Assembly (NCBI GenBank): GCA_006503475.1 | Contig: RSEH01000285.1 | Coordinates: 1-57,432 of the forward strand | Origin: Stentor roeselii | Taxonomy: Eukaryota; Ciliophora; Heterotrichea; Heterotrichida; Stentoridae | Reading direction: 5' to 3' | Length of the DNA: 57,432 nt | Shown: one piece after another, positions 18,703 through 30,000 of the stretch | Layout: every line of letters starts with the position of its first letter | Position numbering within the stretch: the first letter of the stretch is position 1 | Position numbers and translations under genes: made by a program | Notes under the pieces: model-generated | What the model was told of the DNA's origin: nothing | The model's input: the letters and a program-made list of their open reading frames with translations, nothing else | Databases searched by the model: none

Positions 18703-20715
18703 ATGTCTGAAAAATCACCAGAGCAGGAGCTTAGTATTTCAAATCATGAATCAAATCTTTCAGACTCACTTCCATCTAATGAATTCGAATTTTCTATGTT
18801 GACCCCTCAACAAAAAGACCTGATTCAAAGCCTAAACTCAGTAGAAGCTTTCAAAGACCTACTGAAACGTTTTTACAAAGAGCTAGGTTTCGACTCAGGA
18901 AAGTTTCAAGCAGCAAGTCCTCAAATCGACTACCTATTCAACCTATTCACAATGGTATTCAAACTCGGAGGTTGGAGTACGATGAACGGAACAAACGGTT
19001 GGACAGGTCTTTCAAAGTGTTTTGGTTACATGCAGCCTGCAAAGTTGCGAGAAGACTACGACAGTTTTTTATTCGCATTAGAAAAGTCCTACGGTCTTTT
19101 CGCCTTCGACCGAAAAACAGTTGAAAACTTTCTGCTTGACTTAAGCCCTGAACTGATGGTCATCTGTGAATGGTACCAGCCGAATATGCTTGTAAATGAA
19201 ATCACAAAGCCCGTTATTTTAAGAATGCTAAACGTTGAAAGCATGGCAGTCCCCAAGTTCATCGACGGAATGCTTGGAGTCGATTTAAAACTTTTCTCCA
19301 AGCAAGGACTCGCTGACCTTCAGTTCAATCATGACTTATCAATAAAAAAACTTTCAGAATTCGAAGAATCCAGTTCTTTTTACCTAGAAAGTGCTTTACA
19401 GAACTATGAACAACAATACCAGGAACTCTCTTCAAAACTACCTTCTTTACTTCATTGGAATGGCATTCAAAACCTGTTAAGATACTCAGTTTCAATCTTA
19501 GGAGTAAACAAACCAAGCCTGATAGTTTTAAAAGACTCTTACACCTTAATCGGAGGTCCTTCTTACCTGAACATAAACGGAATTTACACTTTTCTCGAAG
19601 GTAAATCTGAGTGTTTTGGGATTCACTTCCAACATGTTCAGCTTCTGCACCGAAAGGTGCAGAAGGACTTCGGAGTTGATTTTTTCGTGAGTAGCTGGAA
19701 GCCAAGTGAAAGATATCTGCTGATAAATGGAATAGAGTTTATTTATATAAAGACCAAGCCAGGCGACGTGATAATCACGAAGACAGACATCGTGTACTGG
19801 GTAGTGAGTGACTATTGCCACATGGTGCATTGGTACCTGATGCCTGACTTCCGAGTAGAAGAATGCGCGTTTTCATATCGAAACAGCAAAAGTGACTCAC
19901 ACAAGTTCAACTTGCCTCTTGTCTGCATCGAGTACCTCAACCTTCACCTCGAAGAAGTCACCAGCGACTTGATGGCCATTCTTAAAAAAGTCGTCAGTGA
20001 TGGAGTTGATGAAGAGTACTGGACAGGTAATTTTTCAGTTGAAAATATTGACTATAGAAGCTGTTCTCTTTGTGGAAAAGACCTGGTCTGGAGGTACGCA
20101 AGGTGTCCTTTGTGCCTTGTTGATAAACTTATCACTGCCCTTTGTCTAAAATGTGCACAGGAACATAAATGTAAGTCTTTAGAAATGATTGAAAAGTACT
20201 CAACTCAGGACTTGGAAAAATTTTATAATCGACTTGAAAAAAGGGTTCAGGAACCTCCACAAGCAAATCTCTGTAAAGTTAATGTTTGTCAGGTCGAAGT
20301 CGCTGCTGGCGATACGATAAAGTACGACCCTGAACGAGTTATTACCAAGGAAGACTACAGAAATCTTGTTCAACAAGTACAGACTAAAAAGATCTGCCAG
20401 AAACCTCAGGAAAGTCAATCTTTTGTCAGGGCTCAATGGAATTTAGACGATGTTTATAAAAGACTTGGAAAGAAAAAACAGAAAATCAGAGAAGCCATGG
20501 AAAATCCTATTCATGGCCCGAGGTTTAACTATGAATTTGAAGGGAAAAAAGAAAGGGAAGTCCCTGACGTCCCTTATTTGAAGATCCCGATTGTAAATAA
20601 GGCGAAAGAAAACCCTTTATCAAAACTTGTAAAGGAAAAAAAAGGCAACAGCCTCAGTGCATTGATCAGCATTGACAGAAAAAAAGAACTTGAAGAGAAA
20701 AGAAAAATGAAATAA
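18703..20715 (+). CDS. ARID-JmjC (KDM6-like) chromatin protein, iron ligands missing
   Basis: The protein has 670 residues. Residues about 40-131 form an ARID DNA-binding domain (FKDLLKRFYKELGFDSGKFQ, then LFNLFTMVFKLGGWS and LREDYDSFLFALEKSYG). Residues about 245-410 resemble the KDM6/UTX JmjC fold: VSSWKPSERYLL and KTKPGDVIITKTDIVYWVVS correspond to the family's GSWWPN... and RPGDLVWIN...VHWVQ. A zinc module with Cys454, Cys457, Cys468, Cys471, Cys481 and Cys484 matches the KDM6 C-terminal zinc domain. The usual HxE is apparently Pro286-Ser-Tyr288, and the third iron-ligand His is Tyr365. I therefore infer a non-catalytic chromatin reader or scaffold. The C-terminal tail is basic, suited to the nucleus. 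Confidence 0.8.
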   Translation: MSEKSPEQELSISNHESNLSDSLPSNEFEFSMLTPQQKDLIQSLNSVEAFKDLLKRFYKELGFDSGKFQAASPQIDYLFNLFTMVFKLGGWSTMNGTNGWTGLSKCFGYMQPAKLREDYDSFLFALEKSYGLFAFDRKTVENFLLDLSPELMVICEWYQPNMLVNEITKPVILRMLNVESMAVPKFIDGMLGVDLKLFSKQGLADLQFNHDLSIKKLSEFEESSSFYLESALQNYEQQYQELSSKLPSLLHWNGIQNLLRYSVSILGVNKPSLIVLKDSYTLIGGPSYLNINGIYTFLEGKSECFGIHFQHVQLLHRKVQKDFGVDFFVSSWKPSERYLLINGIEFIYIKTKPGDVIITKTDIVYWVVSDYCHMVHWYLMPDFRVEECAFSYRNSKSDSHKFNLPLVCIEYLNLHLEEVTSDLMAILKKVVSDGVDEEYWTGNFSVENIDYRSCSLCGKDLVWRYARCPLCLVDKLITALCLKCAQEHKCKSLEMIEKYSTQDLEKFYNRLEKRVQEPPQANLCKVNVCQVEVAAGDTIKYDPERVITKEDYRNLVQQVQTKKICQKPQESQSFVRAQWNLDDVYKRLGKKKQKIREAMENPIHGPRFNYEFEGKKEREVPDVPYLKIPIVNKAKENPLSKLVKEKKGNSLSALISIDRKKELEEKRKMK

Positions 20716-20800
20716 AATAACCTAGTTGTTATTATTTTATTATTACCTCTATTAATACCTTCTTATATTGATAATCTTAAGTATTTCTAACATATCATCT

Positions 20801-21418
20801 TCAAATAATAAGGCAAACCTCGCACTGGACACTTTTTCCTTTTTCATTCAAAACTGGCTCCTTGAACTTCAAAGCTTCTTCGTCAACCAAAGCAAAAGGG
20901 TCCCTCGAGTCATTCGCCGCGTCATTCGTATTCCCCCTGCTAAGTCTGGTCAAAGTAATCGCGATATCCTGCAAGTCCAACAGCTGTTTATTAATCTGAT
21001 GATGAGACTTAACCTGTTGAAACTCAGAACTTGCCTTTTTCGGATTTCTAGTCGCATCATAAATCTGCCAAAACTCTTCATTCCAGTTATCTTGGTACTC
21101 CGAACTGCATTTATTGAATTTGTTAATCGCTTCAATAAGTCTCTGCTGCATTTCTTTAGAAGCCGCTAATTTCGGTAGCTTTTCAAGACCTTCAATGATA
21201 GAGTCTTCCATGTAGATGTATTTTGCCATCAGCTAATTGCGGGTTACTGTCGTTCTTTCGTTTTTTCTTTGAGAAGCTTGGAGTTCGTCGACGATTGATT
21301 CGAAAAGTTCGACGCAGTCTTCAAGGTCGTAGATGTCTTGCTGTTTGGAGTTTACTATGTCGTAGTTTTTCACCTCTGTTGGAGGAACTATGAAAGATTT
21401 TCTTTCTCTTTCAGACAT
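20801..21418 (-). CDS. Small helical protein with CaaX-like end, spliced by a 15-nt intron
   Basis: The exons are 21418-21248 and 21232-20801 on the minus strand, joined by removing the 15-nt intron at 21233-21247, which otherwise places TAG in frame. The product has 200 residues: MSERERKSFIVPPTEVKN..., a helical middle (LEDCVELFESIVDELQASQR; MQQRLIEAINKFNKC), and a C-terminus ending QCEVCLII. The last four residues, Cys-Leu-Ile-Ile, fit a prenylation box, with a second Cys three residues earlier. I do not recognise the family. A prenylated, membrane-attached coiled-coil protein is inferred. The ATG is 38 nt after the stop of the Polo-like kinase on the same strand. Confidence 0.75.
21233..21247 (-). 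other. 15-nt spliceosomal intron
   Basis: On the minus strand the sequence is GTAACCCGCAATTAG. Its removal joins two open frames in phase 0 (ACA|CTG) and eliminates the TAG at 21233-21235. The GT...AG ends, A at position 10 and 15-nt length match the intron at 56840-56854 and the introns known from Stentor. Confidence 0.85.
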
Positions 21419-21456
21419 TAGAAAAATTATTAGTTGTATAATAGATTTTAACTAGA

Positions 21457-23142
21457 TTATCTTGGAGAATGTTTTTCTCCTTGAAGCATTGTTGTGAGTA
21501 CTTCTTTCGTGTATTTCAAACGTTTTATCATTTCTTTGTCCCTGCTTTCCATTGCACTGCTTAAAGGAAAAACTGAAGTTAGACCGTGTCTGTTCAGGAA
21601 GATGACGTTTCTGGACTCTGCATTTAGGAATAGCTCGGATTTATCTTGAAAATAAACCTGGACTACTTTTGTGGATAATCGAAAAATTATCGCATGAGAG
21701 GTTATTACCCATTTTTTTATGAATGGCATGGGAAATACTTGGAGGTCTTTTTGGCCTTGTGGTGATAGATGCTTGCGAAAATGGGAGATTATTGTCACCT
21801 TTTTTTGGAGCTCTTTTGGCACTGAGGAGGAGTCGAAGGTCTTGATTTCTTCTTCTTGTAAGGAGGATCTGAATATGTATTGGATTTTATTTCCTGAATT
21901 GTCGCATATCATTCGTGTTGAGTCGTTAAAGGAAACACCGCAGCAGCCATTTGAGAGAAGGTATGCCAGGCCGTACTTAGCTGAATAATCAACCCAACGT
22001 TTGACCCACAACCCAGGACCATTAGCAAGAGGAGAATAAGCTGAGCACACAGCGACTTTTTTAATTCTCATTTTCGAGTTAGAAGACCCGGCAGATTCAC
22101 TCCGATCATTATTCCTAGCTTTAGGAGTAAGTCTTTCAGGTTCTTTTTTCACTTCTTTCAACTGAGAAGCTGATCGAAGAGGTTTCAAGTCTCCAGAAGC
22201 AGGTTTTTTTAGTCCATTCGCCTTTTCGAACTGCCGAAGATAAGAAGAAGATGGAGGGACTGCCAAAGTGCTTGTTGGGAGAAGTTTCGGAATTGGGTTC
22301 TTTGTGAAGAAGTCATGGTTCATGATTTCTTCGATTGTTGGTCTTTCTTCTGGGTCTAAGACAAGAATTTTAGCGACGAGGTTTCTGGCTTCTGCACTCA
22401 CGTTTATGCCTTCTGGGAAAAAGTAAGATAACATCTTTATCCGCTTGTATGTTAATTTTACGTCGTGGGTCTCGAATGGAGCTTTACCGACTAGCATTGA
22501 GTAAATTAGGACTCCGATAGTCCAGATGTCGACTTCGTATGAATGGCCATTTCTACCTTCCAAAATCTCGGGAGCAATATAATTAGGAGTGCCACAAATC
22601 GTCCTTTTTCTCTCTCCATCAAATTCAAGTTTTGTAGCCAAACCGAAATCCCCAATTTTAATTTCCAGTTTATCACTTAAAAAAATATTCCCAGGTTTAA
22701 TATCCCGATGAATGACCCTAAAAGAATGCATATACTTCAAAGCGAGCAATATCTGCATTAAGTAGCTTTGAACTTCAAGTTCCAAAAGTCTTTTCCTCCG
22801 TCGAATGAGGTCATTTAAAGACTGATTTTGACAGAGTTCAGATAAAATATAAACAAAATCTTCATCTTCAAAGAAGTTTTCATATCTGACGATGTTTTGA
22901 TGATGAAGAGACCTGTGAATTTTAATCTCTGACATCAACTTTTGACGGGCTCGTGTTCTTCCAAGGCTCGATTTCGGAAGAAGCTTCCCTGCGAAGACCT
23001 GTCCAGTCTCTTGGCAGGTGAACTCGAAAACCTCTGCAAAGCCTCCTTTGCCTAGAAGACGGCCTCGACTGTAGTGTTTGAATGCTGGGTCTCCATTCAC
23101 CTTCGTTATTCGCTCTTCTATTATTGGTCCATCTGAAAGCAT
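21457..23142 (-). CDS. PLK: Polo-like kinase
   Basis: The protein has 561 residues. Kinase domain at about residues 24-280: Gly loop GKGGFAEVF, catalytic Lys53, HRDIKPGN with Asp147, DFG with Asp165, and the activation segment KRTICGTPNYIAPE with the phosphorylatable Thr181 (equivalent to PLK1 Thr210). A Ser/Lys-rich linker follows. Polo box 1 starts at about residue 379 (WVDYSAKYGLAYLL, with the conserved Trp383). Polo box 2 is at about 474-545 (FIKKWVITSHAIIFRLSTK). The family controls mitosis and basal-body or centriole duplication, the latter relevant to a ciliate cortex. In PLK1, His538 and Lys540 in FQDHTKL clamp the target's phosphate. Here the motif is FQDKSEL, so phosphopeptide binding may differ. 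It is transcribed toward the small spliced gene, 38 nt away. Confidence 0.95.
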   Translation of the reverse strand: MLSDGPIIEERITKVNGDPAFKHYSRGRLLGKGGFAEVFEFTCQETGQVFAGKLLPKSSLGRTRARQKLMSEIKIHRSLHHQNIVRYENFFEDEDFVYILSELCQNQSLNDLIRRRKRLLELEVQSYLMQILLALKYMHSFRVIHRDIKPGNIFLSDKLEIKIGDFGLATKLEFDGERKRTICGTPNYIAPEILEGRNGHSYEVDIWTIGVLIYSMLVGKAPFETHDVKLTYKRIKMLSYFFPEGINVSAEARNLVAKILVLDPEERPTIEEIMNHDFFTKNPIPKLLPTSTLAVPPSSSYLRQFEKANGLKKPASGDLKPLRSASQLKEVKKEPERLTPKARNNDRSESAGSSNSKMRIKKVAVCSAYSPLANGPGLWVKRWVDYSAKYGLAYLLSNGCCGVSFNDSTRMICDNSGNKIQYIFRSSLQEEEIKTFDSSSVPKELQKKVTIISHFRKHLSPQGQKDLQVFPMPFIKKWVITSHAIIFRLSTKVVQVYFQDKSELFLNAESRNVIFLNRHGLTSVFPLSSAMESRDKEMIKRLKYTKEVLTTMLQGEKHSPR

Positions 23143-24004
23143 TTAATATTTCTTAATTTTAATTGAAAACTTGAAATTTTTGATGGAATCAAAAGATTTT
23201 TAATTAAAGCTGATCATGAAGGATTTATCTTAGGAATAATAGTTTGGATTAGGAATTTTTTTAGGGTTTATTGGGAATTTTAAGGAATTGTGGGAAAGGG
23301 TTTGGGGTTTAATTAGTTCTGCGGGTTTAAGGCGAAACGGCTTTGTTTGGAAAGAGTTAGTTGAGATTTTGCCAATTTAGAGTAAATTATGAGGTTAGAC
23401 ATTTATATATGCCTTAAAATAAATATGGTTAGATTTTGGGAACAATTATGGAAAATATTTAGTTTGTTTGAGTAGGGATTTGAATTTAGTTTGGATGTTT
23501 TATTGGTTTTTATTGGGAAAAATAGAAATTTTTTTTGAAAGATAGGTTTTTTAAATTTATTGTAGGTTGTCATAAGGATGATTTTTATTTGAGATAATAT
23601 CAAGTTTGTATTAATTGATTGAAGGATTGGAAGTAATTTGTATTTATATTATAAAAATAACTTGAAAAAAAAATCAATTTTACTTATTTTGTGATTTTCT
23701 TAAAGCTTTATGCATTTTTTATGATTTTTTTATATGTTTAACTGTATAATTTTTATAATGAAACTCACTTCAAATAACTAGTCAAATATTTCCTTCAAAT
23801 AAATTATAGATGTTTCAATCCATTCTGAACAATAACAATTCAATAATGATTTTGTACGTTCTAAAACACACTATGCTAAATTCATAATGCTTCAAAAGAT
23901 GGTCTTAATTACATATTAAACATTAATAAAAAATTGAAAAACACAATCAGTATTCAACTAAAAATAGAAAAAAACCATATAATAATTTCTTACTTAATAA
24001 CCTT
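23143..24004. other. Intergenic region between the HECT and Polo-like kinase genes
   Basis: This is 862 bp of AT-rich DNA. The part upstream of the kinase (about 23230-23400) is notably G+T-rich on the plus strand with runs such as AAGGGTTTGGGGTTTAA. No gene, RNA or perfect repeat was seen. It must hold the kinase promoter and the end of the HECT transcript. Confidence 0.5.
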
Positions 24005-27000
24005 TCAAGCATTTCCAAATCCTTCACATCCAAACTCAATAGCGATCTGGAACCCTTTACAAAGTTCTTCAAATGTCTGATAATTAGGTACATCAATAGT
24101 ATAAAAGCAAGTATGAGAAATAGGTAACTTTCCATTTCCCTTATTAACAATAATTTTCCAATAATCCCTTTTAATAGGAACCATGCTGTTTCCAGTAGAA
24201 AACTTGAGAAACTTTTTAATACTTTCCAAGTCAATCTGATTAAGCCAGTCCACAAGCCACATCTTGACTCTTTTCATACTCGAGCTGCCATGATCAATGC
24301 TAGACTTAACGAATTCCGCATCATTTTCATCAAAACCGCTCATAATAAACCTGATTTCATCACATCTTAAAGTCTTCAAACTAACAGCTACCGCATTGAA
24401 TCCTTTGACAAACTTTTCAATAGATTTTTTTGCATATCCTTTAAGTTCCCATTTGATTATCAACTTGAAATATTTTTCTCTATTCTCAGTCGTTACCTGT
24501 ATCTTCTCACCCCCGTGAATAAGAGGAACAATCGACCCATTACTCGAAGCTGAAAAATAAAACCCACAATTATTCAGGTCTTCCTCTGACATCGTCATTA
24601 TCTCTAAATATGAATTGTAAAGGTCAGGGTCTTCAGCTTTCAAATCATCAGGTACTATTTTTTGACCTAAGACACATTTTAATAAAGAGTCACAAAGTGC
24701 GATGGGGACTTTATATTCATGAATGATTCCATTAGCGAAGGCTGAACCTATCGACTCCATCATGTCAGGGTTGCTTTCAGGGTGGATTCTGTAAAATTCT
24801 TTCCTTTTCTCGAATAATTTTAAATTTGGAAGAGTTGCGTAAGATCCAAGACAGTCGTAAAAGTCTCTTTTCACTCCTCCAGCGTCAATTCCTACTTCGT
24901 TTTCATAAACTACGTAAAATAATGACTTGCATACGTTTCCTTTAGGTAAATTATTGTTCAAGCTTTCGAAAAACGTATTTCTTTTAATATAAAGGGTTTC
25001 TTCGATTTTGAAATATGCTGATTTACTGTTTTCTTCGATGAATTTTTGGTATCGTTTGGTGAAATTGTTGTTTGACTCGAATATGCAGGGAGAATGTTTT
25101 ATATGAACGTCGTTTACAAGTACTTCAAATTGAACTTTTGCATCTTTTGATGGGCTTTCGTAAGATGCGATTATTGTGTTCATTTTGAATTTTAAAAAGT
25201 GTTTGCATTCTGAATTATCTTCTAGGAAAAAGCGAATGCTGACTTTACTGTGGTTTAAAATGAAATTTTTGCTGTTTTCATGATCTTTTGGGACTGTTAA
25301 GATTATTTTATCGTTTTTGCTGTCATTAAAAGTTAGTAAAAATGTGTCGGTTGTCTTTTTGTACTCGATTGTGGAATTTGATGCATCAATCAGTTGTGCT
25401 CGACTTGTTAAGAAATCTGCAGGCAATATTATGTTTTTATTGTAAAAATAATAATGACCGATGCTGGTGGTTCTGAAAGTTATCTTGAAAACTCGATAAT
25501 CTTGCCAAATGGTTTTATTTTCATCAGGAGTTATCTCGTAATTTACTGATTTGTTTTTGCTGTTATGGATTATAACCCCTGGCTCTCCATATGAGAATAA
25601 AAAACAGGTAAATTCAGTATCTGAAGTTACGATAGTTGTTGAATGTGCTTCAGGATTAAGTTTTATTTTAGAAAGACGTGAAGATTTAACAACTGGATTA
25701 AATGAATTTTTCTGCACAAGCATACAAAAAAAGTCATATTTCAATCGAGTTTGAACATGATTCAATGAAGACTCACCAATAAATATATAGAAAACTGGAA
25801 AGTTTTTAAAGAAATGAACAATTAAATAATCCGGATTTTTTGAATTTTCTTTAATTTTGATGAGTCTTGCCTCTAACTTCCTACTTGAATACGATTTAGA
25901 ATTTGTACTCGGATTTAAAATATTATCATTAGTTTGATCAGTGTTATAAGTAGAAGGTATAATTGTCGAAACGATCACTCTATTTACTGGTCTATATACT
26001 GAAAGTTGTCTCATACATTCTTCCCCAAAGGTTATAAGATTGAGTTTATTATAAAAAAGTCTTCCAAAAGTCAGTTTAAGTTCAGAATCATTAATTCCTT
26101 TAACTGAATACTGATTTTTCCACTGGTCTAATTTGATAACAACTTTATAATGAACTTCTGGAAAGTAAAGTTTGGAAGCAAGAGCTGTAAATGTAACAAT
26201 CAAAGGAATTTGGCTATAAAGTTCTAATTTTTCAATCATTTTCAAGTATCCAAGACCAGTCATGTTTTTATCTTGAATCTGGACATTAAATTCTTTATTC
26301 CCCTTATCAGAAACCAAGATATGATTCGATAAAGTACTGACTATCAATTCCTTAGTAAGACTTGAAAGTTCATTCAAAGGATTAAGAGAAAGTTCAAGTT
26401 CGCCAGGCTCTTTAAAACAAATCCCTTCTTCTTTCGTCACTTTAATGATAATCTTATGAATATTCCTCGCGATAACTTTCCTCAGTAAAGACCTTTTCGG
26501 CCTCACATAAAGATAACCTTGAACCGAATGAAAAGCATTAAAATTCCCGATACTGTTATAAATCAAATCAATGCACTCTAAAAACTCTCGAAACTTCTTC
26601 AAGATATTATCAGCAATACTCAAACCTTGATCCACCTCAAATTTACTTTCCGTGAACTCATTCCAAGTGAGTTCAAAAGTCGGGTTCCATTTAAAAGCCT
26701 TTTTTCTAACCCCCTTTGAAATATTAAATTTTTTTTCATTAAAAAAAGTCTTCTCAGCTTTTATGCTTGAATTCAGAAATTTCAAGAAATAATTCGAAAT
26801 GATTGACTTGTTAAGTGAAAAACTGAACCAGAAAAAATTTCTTAAAAAAGACTTAAAAGGTTGAATTTCAAAGGAAATAATTGAATGATCATCTGAAGTT
26901 CTTAAGTGACCTTCATAATGTTTGACTTTCAGTAAAATATTAGGGTTTTCGTTAGGGTTCACTGAAATATTTAAAATATTCGGAAAAGGTTGAAGAATAT

Positions 27001-30000
27001 TACCTAAAGAAGGATACGCCACCTGTAAATTCGAGTCTAAAGTCGGCAAAGAACTGTTTGGGACATTCCAAATCCCAGAGTTTAAACCGATGCAAAGAGA
27101 AGTCGCCTTGCTTAAGACTTTTGGGGTAATTGTCTCAACAGTAAGAAACATTTCATCAATGGTATTATAAATAAAGCATTTTCTACAGTTATTCGATTTT
27201 CTCCAAAACTCTTCATCAGCTGTTACTTTTTGTATATTAAAACAATCGGCAATATTAGAAAATGAGTTCAAAAGAATAGCAAATTCCCAGATGTCTTCTT
27301 CAAATATTGAATAAAGAAAATCTTTTAAGATTAAAGAAGTGTAAAGCTCTTCTGATAGTTTTTTCAAGGATCTAATCGTTTTTCGACTGGAAGGAAACTC
27401 GAAGTCTTTCAGAAAGAACTGAAAAATCGACTCCCAATCGACAATAAACATGAAAAAAAATTGTTCTTTTTTAAGGGATAAAAGTGAGTCGAAGGTGGAA
27501 GGGTCAAGGACTAGGTTAAAGATTTCTTTTGGACTTAATAAACTGATCAGATGGTCTTCGAAGACGTATTCGAGGTCTGGACAGCAGAATTCAAACATCG
27601 AGTTTTGACTTCCTGTTGAAATTACAGGAATTGAGTAGACTTGAATTTCGCTGGTTTTATAAATCTTGGGGTTATTTGAGTCAAAATGGAAATCGATGTA
27701 GTTCGCTATTTGATTTTGAGTTAGGACTTCAGATCCTTTTGATATGTACAGCAAGACTGGCTCTAGTTTTAAGAAAAATTTTTGGATTACGAGTATTATG
27801 TTGCAGTTTGTTGAGTCACTCTCAGGAAAAGCGATTTCTTTTAAAAATTTGTTATAGTTCATTTCAATTGGTATATTTGAAATAATCATGAATTTCTTGG
27901 ATAAACCTTTTAACATATTTCGACATTTGAATAGCAAAAATTTATAGAAAGTATGATCGAAAAGTTTTAATTTAATTTCAGGTTCTTTAAACTTTCCTGT
28001 TTCCTTCTGCGTTTTCGACAATTTATAGAAAACAGTTGAGGTTTCTTTGCAGTTTAAAGGAACTTCTTTTACTTCTCTTAATAAAATTTCCTCCCCAATA
28101 AAAAATTCTTTAAAATCGTCAATCAAATCATTTGAGTAGCAGGCAGGATCAAGAGCCATTTTTTTTTCATCATAAAACTCAATACATTTAAAAGAAATCA
28201 AGTCATAAAGACTATTCGACTCATCATCAAAGTAAACTTTAAGTGCAGATAACTCTTCATAACTATTCGGCATTTCCGCTATTTTAAAGTTTATTCCCAA
28301 TTTCGAACAAGTCTCAATATCAGAAACAAGAACATCTCGATCAATCACGAAAACATCAGGACTAGAAATCGAGATAAAATTTCTTTTTCCATCTTTGTTC
28401 TCAACATTTAAGCTAATTTTAACCTTTTTCGGTAAATTTTGATAAATATTTTCTATTTCTTTGTTTAAGTCTATAATGAATTTTTTTATTCTGTAATTTG
28501 AAAAATATTCAAAAGAAATAATGTAGCATTGGATGATTGAAGTGTAAAAGAGAATATTTTCAGACTGGCTGAGAAAAGGAACCAAAGATGAGACTTCTTG
28601 AGAAGTTCTTACTTTTAATCGAAATTCCTGGCATTTTGCTTTACACTTTAAGATAATCTTATTGAGTATATTGGAGATTTGACTATAAGCCCCTTTTTCT
28701 ATTGTAAATCTGTAAGTTAAAAAAGTTGAATAATCATTTAATATCTGTAAAGATTTTACCAGATAATTTTTCAACTTGAAAATTGACTCAAAACTGAAAT
28801 TTATCTCAATATCATCAAGAAGATTCGGAAGAAAAGCATGAAGATCACCTCCACCGATAAGAATAAAAGAAATGATTATCGGAGATTTAACATCATCATG
28901 GATGAACTCCCAAACATCATCTAAACTTTTACGATCATTAGCAAAGTGCAGACTTCTAAAGATACAAAGTGAATGTTTTCCATGAATAAGTAAACAACGT
29001 ACTACTTTTGAATTCATTTCAGAAGACATTTGATGTAAAGCTAAACTTTTATCTCCTAAAACTGCTAATCTTAACAAATAATTTTCATGTATTGTTTCAA
29101 GGTTTGCTTCATAGTCAGAGTAAACCAAAGCAGCTTGAGGAAGGTTAAGATGACTATAGTCCCCATATAAAAATTTCATATAAATCTTCAATATTTCCAT
29201 TTTTTTAATATTCATAATAAACTTAAAACTCGGAATAAGCTTCAAAGCCCAGATCAAAGGTCCAATTTTTTCGATTTTTTCAGAAGGAAGTAAGACAACA
29301 GTAGAATGAATATCATCGATCAGATCTAAAATAGCACAAGATTCTCTTAACTCAATTTCAAAACTAAGGAGAATCCCAGTTTTGTATTCAAGGAGCTTTT
29401 TCAGATAAATCAATAAAATTTCAAAGTTTGAGGAGAGGTCATAAAGGATGTAGTTTAATGGTTCCCAGGCTTCGGAGTATTGACCGTTGCTTATTCTTAT
29501 TGAAAAAATACTCATATTGTACAGGGTGTTTGATGCGAATTGACGAAGACAATCAGATCCGAGCTTGTAAATTATCATGCAAAGTTCTGAGTCTAGACAG
29601 TAAAAAGCCATGTGGAACAGAATTTCACAGTTGTTTGAAGAGATTAACTCTAAACATTCGTCATTTGACATCTTTTCGATTAGGAAGGTGATTAAAGAGG
29701 TGTTTCTTGATTTTATTGCAGATTTACAGAATTCTGGGATTTTTAGATTGGTTTCGGGAAATTCTAAGAGATAATTTTCCATGTCGACTTGTTTGCCGTA
29801 CTTGCAAATGCCTAGTTCAGAGAAGGAGTTGTAAAATTTCATTACTTTGAATTTTCCGATGTTGTTCATGAAATTTTTGATGTAGATTTGCAGTTCTGGA
29901 AATTCTTCTAAAAAGTAAAGAACAATTTTAATCTTTCTTAGCACTGCCAAGTTTTTATTTATAGCCTCTATGAAAAATTCAACAGGAGACAATCCAATAT

